Source: Semisulcospira habei
Taxonomy: Eukaryota; Mollusca; Gastropoda; Semisulcospiridae
Direction: 5' to 3'
Length of the DNA: 64,000 bases
Assembly (NCBI GenBank): GCA_036245525.1
Contig: BTPG01000002.1
Span: 161,855,376 to 161,919,375 of the forward strand
This document shows positions 10,285 to 21,463 of the stretch, piece by piece. A program made the position numbers and the translations under genes. Position 1 is the stretch's first letter. Each line of letters starts with the position of its first letter. The notes beneath the pieces were generated by a model. It ran no database searches. It saw nothing but the letters and a program-made list of their open reading frames with translations, and was not told where the DNA came from.

Positions 10285-11001
10285 GGGGCGCGCACCTGCA
10301 TCTTTGGTAAAACATGTTCACACGCTGATGCATGACCAACGCAAACATAGGAATAAGCAAAATCAATGAGTAACTACGTAATCTCATGGGTAAATGGCAA
10401 GTAACAAATGCATGGCAATGCATAAACAAACATGGCGGATAGTAGTGACGTCAATGAGTAGCACAGGTAGGGAGTACTAGCAAAGCGATAGACAAAGGAG
10501 AGAGAAGACAGAGCATAGAGTCAAAATGGCAAGGGAGCCCAACATAAGAATGGATACAAAAGTAACTAACATGAATTTAACAAAGCGATGCTGATACCTC
10601 AAGATTGTCAACCTCGAATAACTATATTCTCCTTAAATCGGAATTGGATTCAAGTTCAGACGCAAGTAATACCGGCGCTACAAACTGCGGTGATCCCCAC
10701 AATCACACTGTAATGACTTAAAATTCAAATCTAAATGCACTCGATCATGGCGGTGACGCTATCGCCACGCCACGACCGGTCATGGTACCGTCTAACGCGG
10801 AAAGGCTCTTCAAAGACTAGATAACCTACACAAACTCTCGATCGTTCCCACAAGACAGTAATAATGATCGAGCCAAAGCTACATTCTCCAACTTCGAGCA
10901 CTGACGTTACAAATGTGAACAAAAGAGAAACCACCCCAAAGTTACAATGTGAATCGCAACATATTATAAACAGCGGAAACACATTATCCAAAACTCAGTG
11001 G

Positions 11002-11081
11002 CTTCCTAAAATGCGAGGTCTGACAATAATGAAGAATCAAACTTCCTAAAATGCGAGGTCTGACAATAATGAAGAATCAAA
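11002..11081. repeat. 40-bp perfect tandem duplication
   Basis: The unit beginning CTTCCTAAAATGCGAGG and ending GAAGAATCAAA occurs twice back to back (11002-11041, 11042-11081) without a mismatch, which suggests a recent event. Confidence 0.9.
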
Positions 11082-12424
11082 CATCAAGAAAATCATCACT
11101 TAGCAAAAATACACAATGAATATGTACACAAAATAATCACTACTTACAGGGCATTCGACCCGCAGTCCAGTTTCCCGCAGAAACACAGTGAACTTGAATA
11201 CTCGATGTGACGCCGGCACGCTACTAGCTATATGCACTAATACTAGTACGCAAATAGTCGTCTGCTACACGCCGGCCGGATGCTCGGCTTTAAATACGCA
11301 TAGCGCGGGCCGCTTAGAGAGCAGCTCTCTCACGGAGCCGAAACGATTCGGCCAGACAAAGAAAAGAGCGAAAACTGTGCTAGTTCCAACCTGAATAAAC
11401 TTTAATAACTAACGATCTATACGTTCAATACTAATAAATCTTAGCATTTCCGAAAGAGAATTTAAAGGGCTTGTCAATGAACTAAATCAGGAAAAGCTTA
11501 ACGCTAAACTGAATTTAATATGAATTTTTAATGACTGTCACACAAGCCAAGTGAAACGTGAAAAAGCATGAAAAACGTAAATCTAACTAAGACAGGTTAC
11601 AGATCGTACAAAACCAAATAGATATTCTAAAAGCAGGAACTGTGCTGAATCTAATGACTATTGAAACAGCCTTCTACGTTTACTAGAACGGAAGCTATGA
11701 GGCTTCAAAAATAAGCAAAAGACACAAGTTACAAAACCATTACTACCACAGAAGACTCGCCGCGCCACGCAAGTGGTGCCGTCGCGGCTAGCGGCTGAAC
11801 GGGGAACCTAAGACGTGGACTAAAAATAGCTACATGGGGCCAGAGGCATATGGCGCTCTGCTACATCCTAGCAGGAAAGAAACAAGAATTCTAGTAAGTG
11901 ATAACAGTAGAGGCTAGAATGCTGCGTAGATACATCAACTTTTCATCCCACAGAAAACTTAGATGCACAACAGATTGAGCTTGAAAGTTAGTGCTTTTTT
12001 GTGTCAGTGCATGTTCATTGTATTGCAAATCTGAAATGTAACTGCTCTTGAAGGTGTACTGGTAGTAATCAGCATGGGCATGTTTAGTATGAAAAGAAAG
12101 CAAATTTTATCAGCTACAAATCTGCACTCATGTGATAATGACATTCTTGCGAAAAAAAAACATTTTGTGAATGTTCAGTTACTAACACTTTTCAGCGTTT
12201 CCGCTGCCGAGCGCCGGAATGCGGCTGTCGGCACGTACACATAGCGTAGCGTAATGAAAGAGCACTCCTCTCTAGGACCATGAACAGCTCTGTCACTCTG
12301 CCTGAAGAGGCGCGCGCTAATGACTAGCCCGGCCTTGCCACAGATGGCTTATCTTGCACTCAGTGGCCCCCGGCCGCTCCTAACTAAAAGTGTGGTTCTG
12401 CACAGCCGTGGGCGCCCGCCTCCT

Positions 12425-12803
12425 TTTCACAATTCTTCCATTGTAGTAATGGCATCGGTAACGTTTTTGAGGAAACAAATGAATTTTTCTCTAAAAATGT
12501 ATTTTTTTGAAAAATACTTACCGATGCCATTACTCGGACGGCCCTCCCACCTGCCCCGCTCGCTGCTGGCGGCTAAACGAAAAAAACTGGTTGGGCAGCT
12601 CTCGCAGTTGCCCGTATGGGGTGGGAAGGGAGGCTACCTCGGGTGCTAGGTCGCGGCACCCCTAGGTGGCCTCCCCTGGCCCTAAAGGTACACATCATAA
12701 GTTTTTGGGCTAAAATTATGTGAGCTAAAGGTTGTTCCATTGTAGTAATGGCATCGGTAAGTTGTTTTTTTTTTAAATACATTTTAGAGAAAAATTCATA
12801 TTT
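12425..12803 (-). repeat. Internal complementary region and right ITR, DIRS element 1
   Basis: 12430-12560 joins the complement of the outermost left end (GGCATCGGTAACGTTTTTG) to the complement of the outermost right end (AAAATACTTACCGATGCC). This is the DIRS internal complementary region used in models of circular DNA formation. The right ITR follows (about 12573-12803), complementary to 3774-3976. Confidence 0.8.
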
Positions 12804-12890
12804 CATTGACTTCTCTCAAAGGTCAAGGTCACAGGGAGTCAGGAAATAGGTTAAAAAAAAATAACCATATTCTGACTAAATTTGTTTTTT

Positions 12891-13868
12891 TGCTCACGTG
12901 CAGTAGCAAAAGTGAGTCTATGTAATGGGCCATCCGTCGTCTGTCCAGCGTCCATCGTCTGTCATCCGTCCGTGATAAACTTTGGCATTTTCTCGGAGAC
13001 TATCCAAGCCTCAGATTTCAAACTTGGCCCAAGGGTACTTTGTGTTAAACCCTTTCTAAACATACCAATTTCAGTGACCTCGCAAAGGTCAAGGTCACAG
13101 GGGTCCAGAAAGGGGTCAAAATTAGGCATATTTTGAGACAAATTGTTTCAACTCGAATACTATTTTCAACTTCAAACCCAAACTTCATACAGAGATGCCT
13201 AATGGTAGGACCTTTCTAAGTATACTAATTTGGATGACCCCTCGGAAAGATCAAGGGTCACAACAGATCAGGAAATAGGTCCAAAATAGTCATATTTTGA
13301 TAAAAATTTGTTTTTTTTTCTCAAATACTGTTCATAACTTCCGACCCAAACTTGGTACAGAGATACCTGATGGTAAGACCTTCCTATGCATACTAATTTG
13401 GATGACCCCTCAGAAGGGTCAAGGGTCACAAGAGATAAGGAAATAGATCACAAAAAGCTATTTTTGACAAAAAATGTTTTTTTCTCCAATACAGTATACA
13501 AGTTCAAACACAAACTTGGTCCAGAGATATCTTATGGTAAGACCTTTGTATGCATGCTAATTTGGATGACCCTTTGGAAAGGTCAAGGGTCACAAGAGAT
13601 CGGCTAATGATGTGGAAAAAGTTGAATTTTAGCTTTCATCATCACTTGCAAAACTTTACAACCAAATTTGGCAGGAAAGTAGCTGATGAGATCTTATTAT
13701 GCATACTATTTGGTTTACTACTCGCAAAGGTCAAGGGTCATGGGAGATTGACAAAAGTGTAAAAAAATGTATAAATTTTGAGAAAACATTGCAGGTTCAA
13801 AAGCCAACCCTTACATTAGAATTGGATCGTTCATGAACGTGAGCCTTAAGGGCTTTGTCATTCTTGCT
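12891..13868 (+). repeat. REP copy c (longest copy)
   Basis: Begins GCTCACGTGCAGTAGCAAAAG and ends GAACGTGAGCCTTAAGGGC. It contains about five internal units of roughly 170-180 bp, each with CCAAACTTGGTACAGAGAT-like sequence, GTAAGACCTTTCTATG, ATACTAATTTGGATGACCC and an AAAGGTCAAGGTCAC or AAGGTCAAGGGTCAC box. Exact nuclear-receptor-type sites lie at 13089-13097, 13580-13592 and 13728-13740. No ORF of any family is seen. Confidence 0.7.
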
Positions 13869-14030
13869 TCTGCATCTTGCAGTATACTTTGAATATTTTT
13901 GTAAAATTTAGTTTAGGAAAGACTATATTTGGTGATGGAAAATGTGGGTTAAATACCTTATGAATCTGTTGGCCTACAGAACACAGATACGTAAGAGCCA
14001 GCAAATTGTGTTTTGTTGTTTGGTGTAACC

Positions 14031-14100
14031 ATCCTTATTTGTGTGTTTGTCACTGTGCAGAGAGTTCAGTGTTGTGAATCCCACCAATAAAGTATAACTA
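14031..14100 (+). pseudogene. Tandemly duplicated splice acceptor and start of HYDIN exon D
   Basis: Sequence GTGTGTTTGTCACTGTGCAG then AGAGTTCAGTGTTGTGAATC repeats, 71 bp upstream, the true acceptor and first bases of exon D (14112-14155). Spliced to exon C, the upstream copy would read K-EFSVVNPTNKV and then stop (TAA at 14095-14097). It is either a dead duplicate or a poison alternative acceptor. Confidence 0.85.
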
Positions 14101-14131
14101 TCCTACTTTGTGTGTGTTTGTCACTGTGTAG

Positions 14132-14270
14132 AGAGTTCAGCATTGTGAATCCCACCAACGAGAAGTATGAGTTTGAGTGGCAGTGTGAAGATGAAATGGA
14201 TCACAGATCACCGCCCTCCTTCAAGTGTCTCAGTCCCAAGGGAGAAATCAGGAGCGGACGCAAATATAAG
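14132..14270 (+). CDS. HYDIN: HYDIN-like protein, exon D
   Basis: Reads EFSIVNPTNEKYEFEWQC, DEMDHRSPPSFKCLS and KGEIRSGRKYK: the first strands of an ASH domain with the N-P-T-N motif typical of HYDIN. Acceptor TAG ends at 14131; the single base A completes AAA (Lys) from exon C. The chosen end is AAG at 14270, followed by GTGCCT, a weak donor. It is supported because it leaves phase 0, exactly what exon E needs, and because the protein then joins as KYK-VGFEF. Confidence 0.82.
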
Positions 14271-15422
14271 GTGCCTACCATTTTCCATTGTCATGTTGGC
14301 ATGGGTTTCATTCAGGGTGCCTGATCATTTCTAGCAAAAGGCAGACATCCTCATCAGTCCCTGTATTCACACAATCTTTGATCATTGCGAGCAAGAGGCA
14401 CATTAAACCACAAAATGTTGCACATATTGCTGCAACATTTTGCTGTTCGGTCATTGGTGCTGGCACCACAAAATGCAACATTTTGTGGTGCAATTATTGT
14501 AAGACAATAAAGAAAGATGCAGAAACAGAAAATCATGGTCATGTCTCTCTCTTGCTCTGTGTGTATGGGTGGACCCTATATTTTGCAGCAGGCCCTTAAT
14601 CTTGGCAGGCGCTTTAACCACCCCCTACCCCCAGCACATCTATCATCAACCAGCAGGGTCAGCTTGATTGATGGTTCCCCTGGTCAATGGATGCCTGTGA
14701 TATACATGACATGCATAAATCAGCCGTTATATATGAGAAAACAAAAAACTAAATTGAAGTTGAAAAAGTTTTATGGCAGTCCCTTCACTTGCAGGCCCTT
14801 AGCTGTGACAGACCTGTACTTACCCTCCTCCCCTCCATTCCAAGCACTCCCACCTTACCTACCCGCACCCCCTCATAACCAAGTTTAAGTTTATCCAAAT
14901 TTAATGTATGCGTACATGTGAGTGAGCATGTGTGTGTGTGTATGTATGTGTGTGTGTGTATGCGCATGTGTGCTTGCATGCATGATTGTAACACATCACT
15001 CGAGTAACAGGCATCATGCATTACTCTTGTGCTGCCTTACATCTGACTGAATTTGTGTGTGTGTCTTTAATTGTTTATTTATTATTATTATTATTATTAG
15101 TTTTATTATGTTTTTAAACACATTTTTATTGTATTTGTCTTGTTACCTTTTCTGATTTTATATTTAAAATAGTATTAAGGACAAACACATCAAAAGGCCT
15201 GCATGCCTACTGTCTTTATCCTTACAAAATAAAGTTTCAGTTCAGTTCAATTCCCACATACCCCCCTCCCCCAACCCCCCGCCAGGAGGGGTTATGACGG
15301 GGCAGGTGGGTGGGTAATGGGATGTTGGTTTAGGATGTTGTTTAGGTGAAGAGCCCGCCACAAGGGAATGCTTCAGTAAAAGACATGCCACAATGAAGGC
15401 CGTATCTTTTATTATGTTGTAG
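14271..15422. other. Intron D-E: hairpins, GT-rich and ATT microsatellites
   Basis: Contains a hairpin around 14411-14492 (ACAAAATGTTGCA / TGCAACATTTTGTGG), a TGTG/ATGT-rich stretch at about 14925-14970, an ATT run at about 15078-15102, and a C-rich stretch at 15255-15285. No coding evidence; the frames that open here are shadows of low-complexity sequence. Confidence 0.6.
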
Positions 15423-15588
15423 GTTGGGTTTGAGTTTATGTCCAGCAAGCTGGATATTGTGGAGTCGTTCTGGCGTTTCAACATTCCCAAACAGGACATC
15501 TCTGTTCCCTTTCTGCTGGTTGGCAGTACACGTGAGCCAGACATCGCTCTCGACCGATCACACCTCAATTTCAAAGCACTTCTCATTG
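15423..15588 (+). CDS. HYDIN: HYDIN-like protein, exon E
   Basis: Reads VGFEFMSSKLDIVESFWRF, NIPKQDISVPFLLVGSTRE and LDRSHLNFKALLI. The ESFW-F-IP and VPFLLVG-TREP blocks and the LDRSHLNF block are highly characteristic of HYDIN. Acceptor TTGTAG ends at 15422 (phase 0). Donor GTAAGA at 15589 leaves one base (G), which exon F completes to Gly. The frame reads on into the intron for a few residues but loses family resemblance there. Confidence 0.9.
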
Positions 15589-16054
15589 GTAAGATGCTTG
15601 TTTTTGCTAATGTTTATGGTTTGGTTGTTTTCATTAAGATTAAGAATGGTATTACCATGATGGTTTCAACCATCTGCATTAAGTAGAAAGTAGCTGATTT
15701 ATTATCTTTATGCATTATAACATGGCTTAGCTATGTAATGACTTATATGACTGCACTGTTGAAAGTGTCCTGTCATTTTGCTGCGCAATGCTGCAGACGT
15801 GAAAGAGATTGACAGAGGTGTGAGGTTTCCAAAGGGTGAGCTCCATGTGTCGCATACAACATTCAGCGTTTCACTATATGTGGCCAGCACACCACAGCTC
15901 TTACTTTCTGTATATATTTCTCTCTCACAGAAATGTTCTTCACTCTTACATATATTATTTTCATTAACCCCTTCACTGTCAGTGCAGGTGAACACTACTC
16001 AGCTGCAAGAGACATAAACCCTCATGAGCCCCCGCAGTTGTGGGGGCTCATGAG
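15589..16054. other. Start of intron E-F
   Basis: Unique-looking sequence to about 15960, then a foldback remnant of the GAGCCCCCGCA family at 16005-16060 (CTCATGAGCCCCCGCAG paired with TGTGGGGGCTCATGAG). No coding signal is seen. Confidence 0.5.
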
Positions 16055-16737
16055 GATTTGTTGGCTCACGTGCGACAGCAAAAGTGACTATGTAATGGGC
16101 CATCCGGCATCTGTCATCCATGGTAACTTTAACATTGGCATTTTCTCAAAGACTATTCAAGCCTCAGACTTCAAACTTGGCCCAAAGGTAATTTGTGGTA
16201 AAACCTTTCTAAATGCACCATTTCAATGTCCTCTCACAAAGGTCAGGGTCACAGGGGGACCCGAAATTGTTTCTCCTCAAATACTATTTTTAACTTCAAA
16301 CCCAAACTTGGTACAGAGATACCTGATGGTAAGACCTTTCTATGCATACTAATTTGGATGACCCCTTGGAAAGTTCAAAGTTCACAGGAGGTCAGCAAAT
16401 GTGTGGAAAATGACAGTTTTTGAGAGAATTGTAGTTTTTGGCTCACGTGTGAAGCAAAAGTGAGTATGTTTTTAGCCAGTGGTCATCCATCCGTCAGCTG
16501 TCCGCCATAGTCTGTGGTAAATTTAACGTTGGCATTTTCTCAGAGACTATTCAAGCCACAGTCTTTAAACTTGTCCCAAGGATACTTTGTGGGAAGACCT
16601 TTGTAAACATACCAATCAGGAAATAGGTAAAAAATTGTCTTAACAAAATTTATTTTTTCTCGAATACTATTCACAACTTCAAACCCAAACTTGGTACAAA
16701 GATACCTGGTGGTAAGACCTTTCTATGCATACTAAAC
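16055..16737 (+). repeat. REP copies d and e, head to tail
   Basis: Two starts are visible: GGCTCACGTGCGACAGCAAAAG near 16061 and GGCTCACGTGTGAAGCAAAAG near 16440. Both have the internal TTCAAACTTGGCCCAA and AAGACCTTTCTATGCATAC blocks. Both are 3' truncated. From 16738 to 17344 I see unique AT-rich sequence without coding evidence. Confidence 0.65.
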
Positions 16738-17344
16738 CGTGAGGCAATAAAAACGTGAATTTGTCACCATAGCGCTTTTCTTTGTAAATATGTTTTAACC
16801 CAGGTTATTTTTACATCAGATATTAGAAAATGTTATGAAGAGTGTGTTATGTCACGTGTAAATGGAATATTTAGTCTTTGAAATATCACATCAATGACTT
16901 ATGACATCATCAGTGACACAACCATCACATGATATTCAAAGTGAAATGGGGAGCATCTACAGCTGAAAACCAACCAACGTGCAGTGTTAGTAGGATCCGT
17001 GTGAATGAAAATCCGTCTTGTTTGGTCTCGACGTACTTTTTGGTTGTCAAAGGTGCCTAAATAATCAACATGACCTAGAAACATAACAATCCATAATTAA
17101 GTTGTTTCTTTTTAGGTTAGCAGCCATATTTACATGATCAAATGGATATGGGTGTGTTGTTTATCACTGTGTCAATCACTGGAGCATAAAAAATGGGTCG
17201 AAAGTAATTCACATTAAATAAAATAAGATTTATTTTAAAAAATGATGTGCACCAGAAGTTCTGGTTCTCTATTGAATTTTTTGAGTCAAATTTATTTTGA
17301 GGCAGTTAATAACATCATAAGCAATCCACACAACATATGTGTCA

Positions 17345-18039
17345 CATGCTTATTTCAGTGACCTGTCGGAAAGGTCAAAGTCACAAAGGTTAGATTAAGT
17401 ATGTTGATCAGGCACGCATGTGAGCCTTACAGGCTTTGCCATTCTTGTTATCAAAGTTTTTGACAACTTTTCAGTCAGATTTGGCACAAAGGTAGCTGCT
17501 GATAAGACCTTTCTATGCATACTGATTTATTGGTACCCCCCCCCCCCCCCCCAAAGGTGTTTGGGGGGGGGGGGGAAGGGGGAAGGGGCTAGAAATGAGG
17601 TGAAAAATATCCATATTTTGACAAAAATATATTTTCTCAAATACTATTTTCAACTTGAAGCCCAAATCTGATGAGATACCTGATGATAAGGCATTTCTAT
17701 GCATTCTGATTTGGATGACCCCTCGGAAAGGTCAAGGGTCACAGGAGGTTAGCAAGTGTGTGAAAAATGTAAGTTTTTGATAGAATTGTAGTTTTTATCA
17801 AAGTTGTTTGCAAACTTTTCAGTCAAACTTAGCATAATGATAGCTGATGACAACACCTTTCTATGCATGCTAATTTAGTCACCTCCTCACAAAGGTCAAG
17901 GGTCACAGAGGGTCATCAAATGTGTGAAAAATGCATACATGTTGAGAAAACTCATTTCCCTGGTACAAAAAGCCAACTCTTTACTTATGTTTAGACGCTT
18001 GAACACTTACTCATTTCAGTGACCTGTTGAAAAGGTCAA
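17345..18039 (+). repeat. REP copy f, split by LINE copy C (resumes 19664-19745)
   Basis: Internal REP units with AGGTCAAGGGTCA at 17729-17741 and 17893-17905, and a poly-C/poly-G stretch at about 17537-17576. The copy is interrupted at GTTGAAAAGGTCAA (18026-18039), duplicated as GTTGGAAAGGTCAA (19664-19677) on the far side of LINE C. Its tail CATGAGTCATATGGGCTTTGCC ends near 19745. Confidence 0.7.
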
Positions 18040-19663
18040 TTACCAGAAGATTGTCAGGCAAGTATGGCCATACAGAAAGACCAGTAAAAGACAAAGAAGG
18101 CAAGCCTATTGCAGACAGAGCAGACCAACTCGACAGATGGGCCGAGTATTTTGAAGACCCAGCCCACCCGACCCCCCAAGACATCCAGCCAGCTGAGACC
18201 GACCTACCCATCAGCTGTGACAGACCCAGCTGGGAAGAGATCAGAAGAGCAGTGGCATTTTTAAAGAACGGCAAAGCAGCAGGGCCAGATGGCATCCCAG
18301 CGGAGTCTCTGAAAGCAGACCTAGAGACAACAGTAGACCTGCTGTACCCACTGTTTGGAAAGATCTGGGAAGAAGTGGTGATGCCGGCTGACTGGAAGGA
18401 GGGCTACCTAATCAAGCTTCCCAAGAAAGGCGATCTCAGCAAGTGTTCCAACTACAGAGGAATCACCTTGCTGTCAGTACCAGGAAAGGTCTTCAACAGG
18501 ATCATCCTGGAGAGAATGAAGAGCCAGCTGAGAGACCAGCAAGCAGGATTCAGGAAAAACCGATCATGTACAGACCAGATCGCCACTCTCCGCATCATCG
18601 TGGAACAGTCTCTGGAGTGGAGCTCCCCGCTGTACGTCAACTTTGTGTATTACGAGAAAGCATTTGACAGCGCGGACCGAGAGACTCTGTGGAAACTCCT
18701 ACGACACTACGGTGTACCCACAAAGCTCGTCCGCCTGATCAAGAGCAGTTACAATGGCATGACATGTCGCGTGATCCACGAAGGGCAGTTCACCAGGAAG
18801 CTCCAGGTCAGAACCGGTGTCAGGCAGGGGTGTTTGCTGTCTCCGTTCCTCTTCCTACTGGCCATAGACTGGGTCATGAAGAGGACCACAGAGCACAGAT
18901 GAAGTGAAATACAGTGGACACTGTGGACACAGCTTGACAACCTCGATTTTGCAGATGACTTGGCTTTACTGTCCCACACTCATCAACAAATGCAGGACAA
19001 GACCACGAGGCTTGCTGACATCTCGTCCCAAGTGGACCTCACCATCCACAAACAGAAAACAAAGACAATGAGGCTGAACGCAACCAGGGAAGAACCAGTT
19101 ATGCTTGCTGACACCCCGTTGGAGGAGGTGGAGTCCTTCACCTATCTCAGGAGCATCATAGACTAAAAAGGTGGCACTGATGCAGATGTCAGAGCACGAA
19201 TCGGTAAAGCCAGAGCAGCCTTTCTCCAGTTGAAAAAAGTGTGGAGTTCCAGAGAGCTGTCACAACACACCAAAGTCCGGATTTTCAACTCAAATGTAAA
19301 AGCAGTTCTCCTATATGAAACAGAGACTTGGAGGTTGACAAAAACGTCAGACTCTGGGAGAGAACAGAGCAGATAACAGCAGAGAATGAAATTGGGCAAA
19401 GAAGATGGGGATGGATTGGTCACAGTCTGAGAAAGCCAGCTTCCAGTATCACTAGGCAGGCATTGTCATGGAACCCCCAGGGAAAGAGGAAAAGAGGCAG
19501 GCCAAGAAACACCTGGCGTCGAGACCTCCAAGCAGACATCAAGAGACTGGGAACCACTTGGAGTAAAATCGAAGGAGAAGCACAGGACAGGAGTCGCTGG
19601 AGGTCTCTTGTCGACGGCCTATACCCTGGGAGGGGTGACAGGCGTAAGTAAGTAAGTAAGTAA
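18040..19663 (+). mobile_element. RTE-like LINE copy C, 5'-truncated
   Basis: Corresponds to the reverse-transcriptase half and C-terminal part of full-length copies A and B. It starts within the segment before RLSGKYGHTERPVKDKEGK and ends GACAGGCGTAAGTAAGTAAG. It is flanked by a 14-bp target-site duplication with one mismatch (18026-18039 / 19664-19677). RT motifs seen: GPDGIPAESLK, NYRGITLLS, QAGFRKNRSCTDQ, VRQGCLLSPFLF and FADDLALLSHT in a second segment. A TGA at 18900-18902, a TAA/TAG near 19164 and a deletion near 19345 break the frame. Confidence 0.9.
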
Positions 19664-19745
19664 GTTGGAAAGGTCAAGATCACAAAGGTCACACATTATA
19701 TGGATTGGTCATATACATGAGTCATATGGGCTTTGCCTTTCTTGT

Positions 19746-21463
19746 TTCTCTTGTTAGTCCTGTGTTCTTTACGTTTCCCATTTACATCTGTGTTTTTCAT
19801 GCGAATGTCGGTCAGTGTGTAATGGTTTCAGATGTGAAATTTGTTTTCACTGGCAGAAGGTGTTAATTGTTTGATGCAGTGTGATTTTATAGGTAATGGT
19901 GGTAAGGTTCAGCATTGTAGATCAGCACACACATATATACATGTACTGCAGTGGCATGGTCTGTGCAATCCATTCGATGTGTATCTGCTCACCTGCATGG
20001 TTACCACCTGGCATTGTTTGTCTTTGCAATTGCAGCACCACTTTAGACATGACTATCAATTATTTTTACAGTTATGTCTTGGTCAGTCCTGTTTTGTATG
20101 TCCATTTGTATGTGTGTGGACACTTTAGATATGACTGTGTATTGTGGTTGTCAGCCATGTCTTTCAGACCAAAATGCGTGTAAAATGCAGAGGTGAACCC
20201 ATGTTTAGAATTTATTTTGTGTTTGGAAAATGCTTGCAATGTCTACATGAAACCGGGAACCAACACAAACATGCACATGCACAACACAACACAGAAAAAC
20301 ATTTAACCAAGTTGATGAATAAAGGGAATAAGAGAAAGAGAAAAGGAAAACTAGTTTCCCATGTGTATGTGATACCACTATGTTCACGAGGAACGTTCAG
20401 TTCAACTGTAAGGTTTAACTCTTTCAAGACATGCTGCATCTGGATTCATGGCATAAAGCCATGAATCCGGATGCGGCACATCTTGAAAGAGTTAACTATT
20501 TATAACAGCAAGAGGCATACTTCCCTGTGAGCCCTGGCAGCAGCAGTGGCTCATGAGAATAAATAATATAATAACTAAAATGGCAAAAGGCATACATGCT
20601 CATTAGCCCCTGCGACTGCAATGGCTTGTGAGAATACATGCCCATTGCCTGCCTCAGCACTACACATAAACTAGTAATTCATGTCACAAATTAATAATGT
20701 AATAACTATAATGGCAAGAGGCATACATCCTCATGACTCCCAATGACTGCAGGTTCAGTGCCTTCCACTCCACCACAATACAACTAGTAATTCATGTATT
20801 CTGATTATCTATCATGTCTTGGTTAGTCCTGTTTTGTGTGTCCGTGCATTCTGGAAAGTGTGTGGACAGGATGTGACTATGTATTATGACTGTCGGTCAC
20901 GTCTTGGTCAATCCTGGTTTGTGTGTTGACAATTTAGACTTGACCATGTATTATGGTTGTTAGTCACGCCTTGTTCAGTCGTGGTGTGTATGTCCATTCT
21001 GTAATGTCTTTTGACACTGATCAATATGTGATGGTGTAGAAGACAGTAGAAGCCCTGATGGAATTCCTCTCACTTTTATTATCGGATGTACAAAAAAAAC
21101 TTTGGAATGCTCTTTGTCTTAGCAGAATGACGGATGCTCATATATAAAATGCATCACATGATGACCATTCAGAACATTTACTTCATCTGACATTTTGGAG
21201 TTCTTTTATATTTTTCCAGCATGTATAACAACACAAAAGAACTCCAGGAATGGGGATTTCTCAAACTGTATAAAATACAATAAACGTATCACAGTTCAAA
21301 CTTACGGAATAACTTGCATAATATTCTGTCATGATGTAAAAGAAGAAATGGGAGTGTAAAAAGGGTAATCACATAAAAACATCTGAACATATGTTGGTCT
21401 AAAAATGCTGGCTTTAGCCGGTGAGGTTGTGAGTGAGATATTTCTGGTTTGTCCTGTGCTCAG
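19746..21463. repeat. Intron E-F: diverged 75-85-bp tandem units and foldbacks
   Basis: Repeated units based on GTCTTGGTCAGTCCTGTTTTG, then TGTGACTATGTATTATG, occur at 20040-20165 and 20815-21000. GAGGCATACATCCTCAT-type foldback remnants lie at 20505-20760. A near-perfect palindrome lies at 20415-20495. No exon is recognised; exon E joins exon F in phase across this intron. Confidence 0.5.
20415..20495. mobile_element. 81-bp TTAA-bounded palindrome (foldback MITE)
   Basis: TTAACTCTTTCAAGACATG at one end pairs with its reverse complement (CATCTTGAAAGAGTTAA) at the other. The inner stem GATTCATGGC / GCCATGAATC closes over a 5-nt loop. A sister copy at 35098-35177 has the same outer stem but a different, equally self-complementary inner stem. 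Confidence 0.8.

Larger units (their letters stand above)
9004..12410. mobile_element. 3.4-kb insert in DIRS element 1 with 16-bp terminal inverted repeats, family unknown
   Basis: The tail of the DIRS element downstream of its recombinase is only about 110 bp in element 2 but 3.5 kb here. The extra block is bracketed by CACGGCTGTGCAGAAC (9004-9019) and its exact reverse complement (12395-12410). No long ORF, poly-A tail or recognisable transposase is present. Inside are a five-copy 17-nt hairpin array (9925-10284), a 40-bp direct duplication (11002-11081) and long A/T-rich stretches. I do not recognise the family. It could be a non-autonomous DNA transposon or a rearranged DIRS segment. Confidence 0.5.
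3774..12803 (+). mobile_element. DIRS-type tyrosine-recombinase retrotransposon, element 1
   Basis: Bounded by inverted terminal repeats (3774-3976 and about 12573-12803) with an internal complementary region just inside the right repeat. This is the standard DIRS architecture. Order of parts: left ITR, GC-rich leader, gag-like region, RT/RNase H, tyrosine recombinase, 3.4-kb foreign insert (9004-12410), complementary region, right ITR. All three coding regions are broken by stops and frameshifts, and the RT has a large internal deletion, so the copy is dead. Its 5' GC-rich leader (about 3980-5080) shows no usable ORF. Element 2 (39141-47505) is the same family. Confidence 0.88.
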
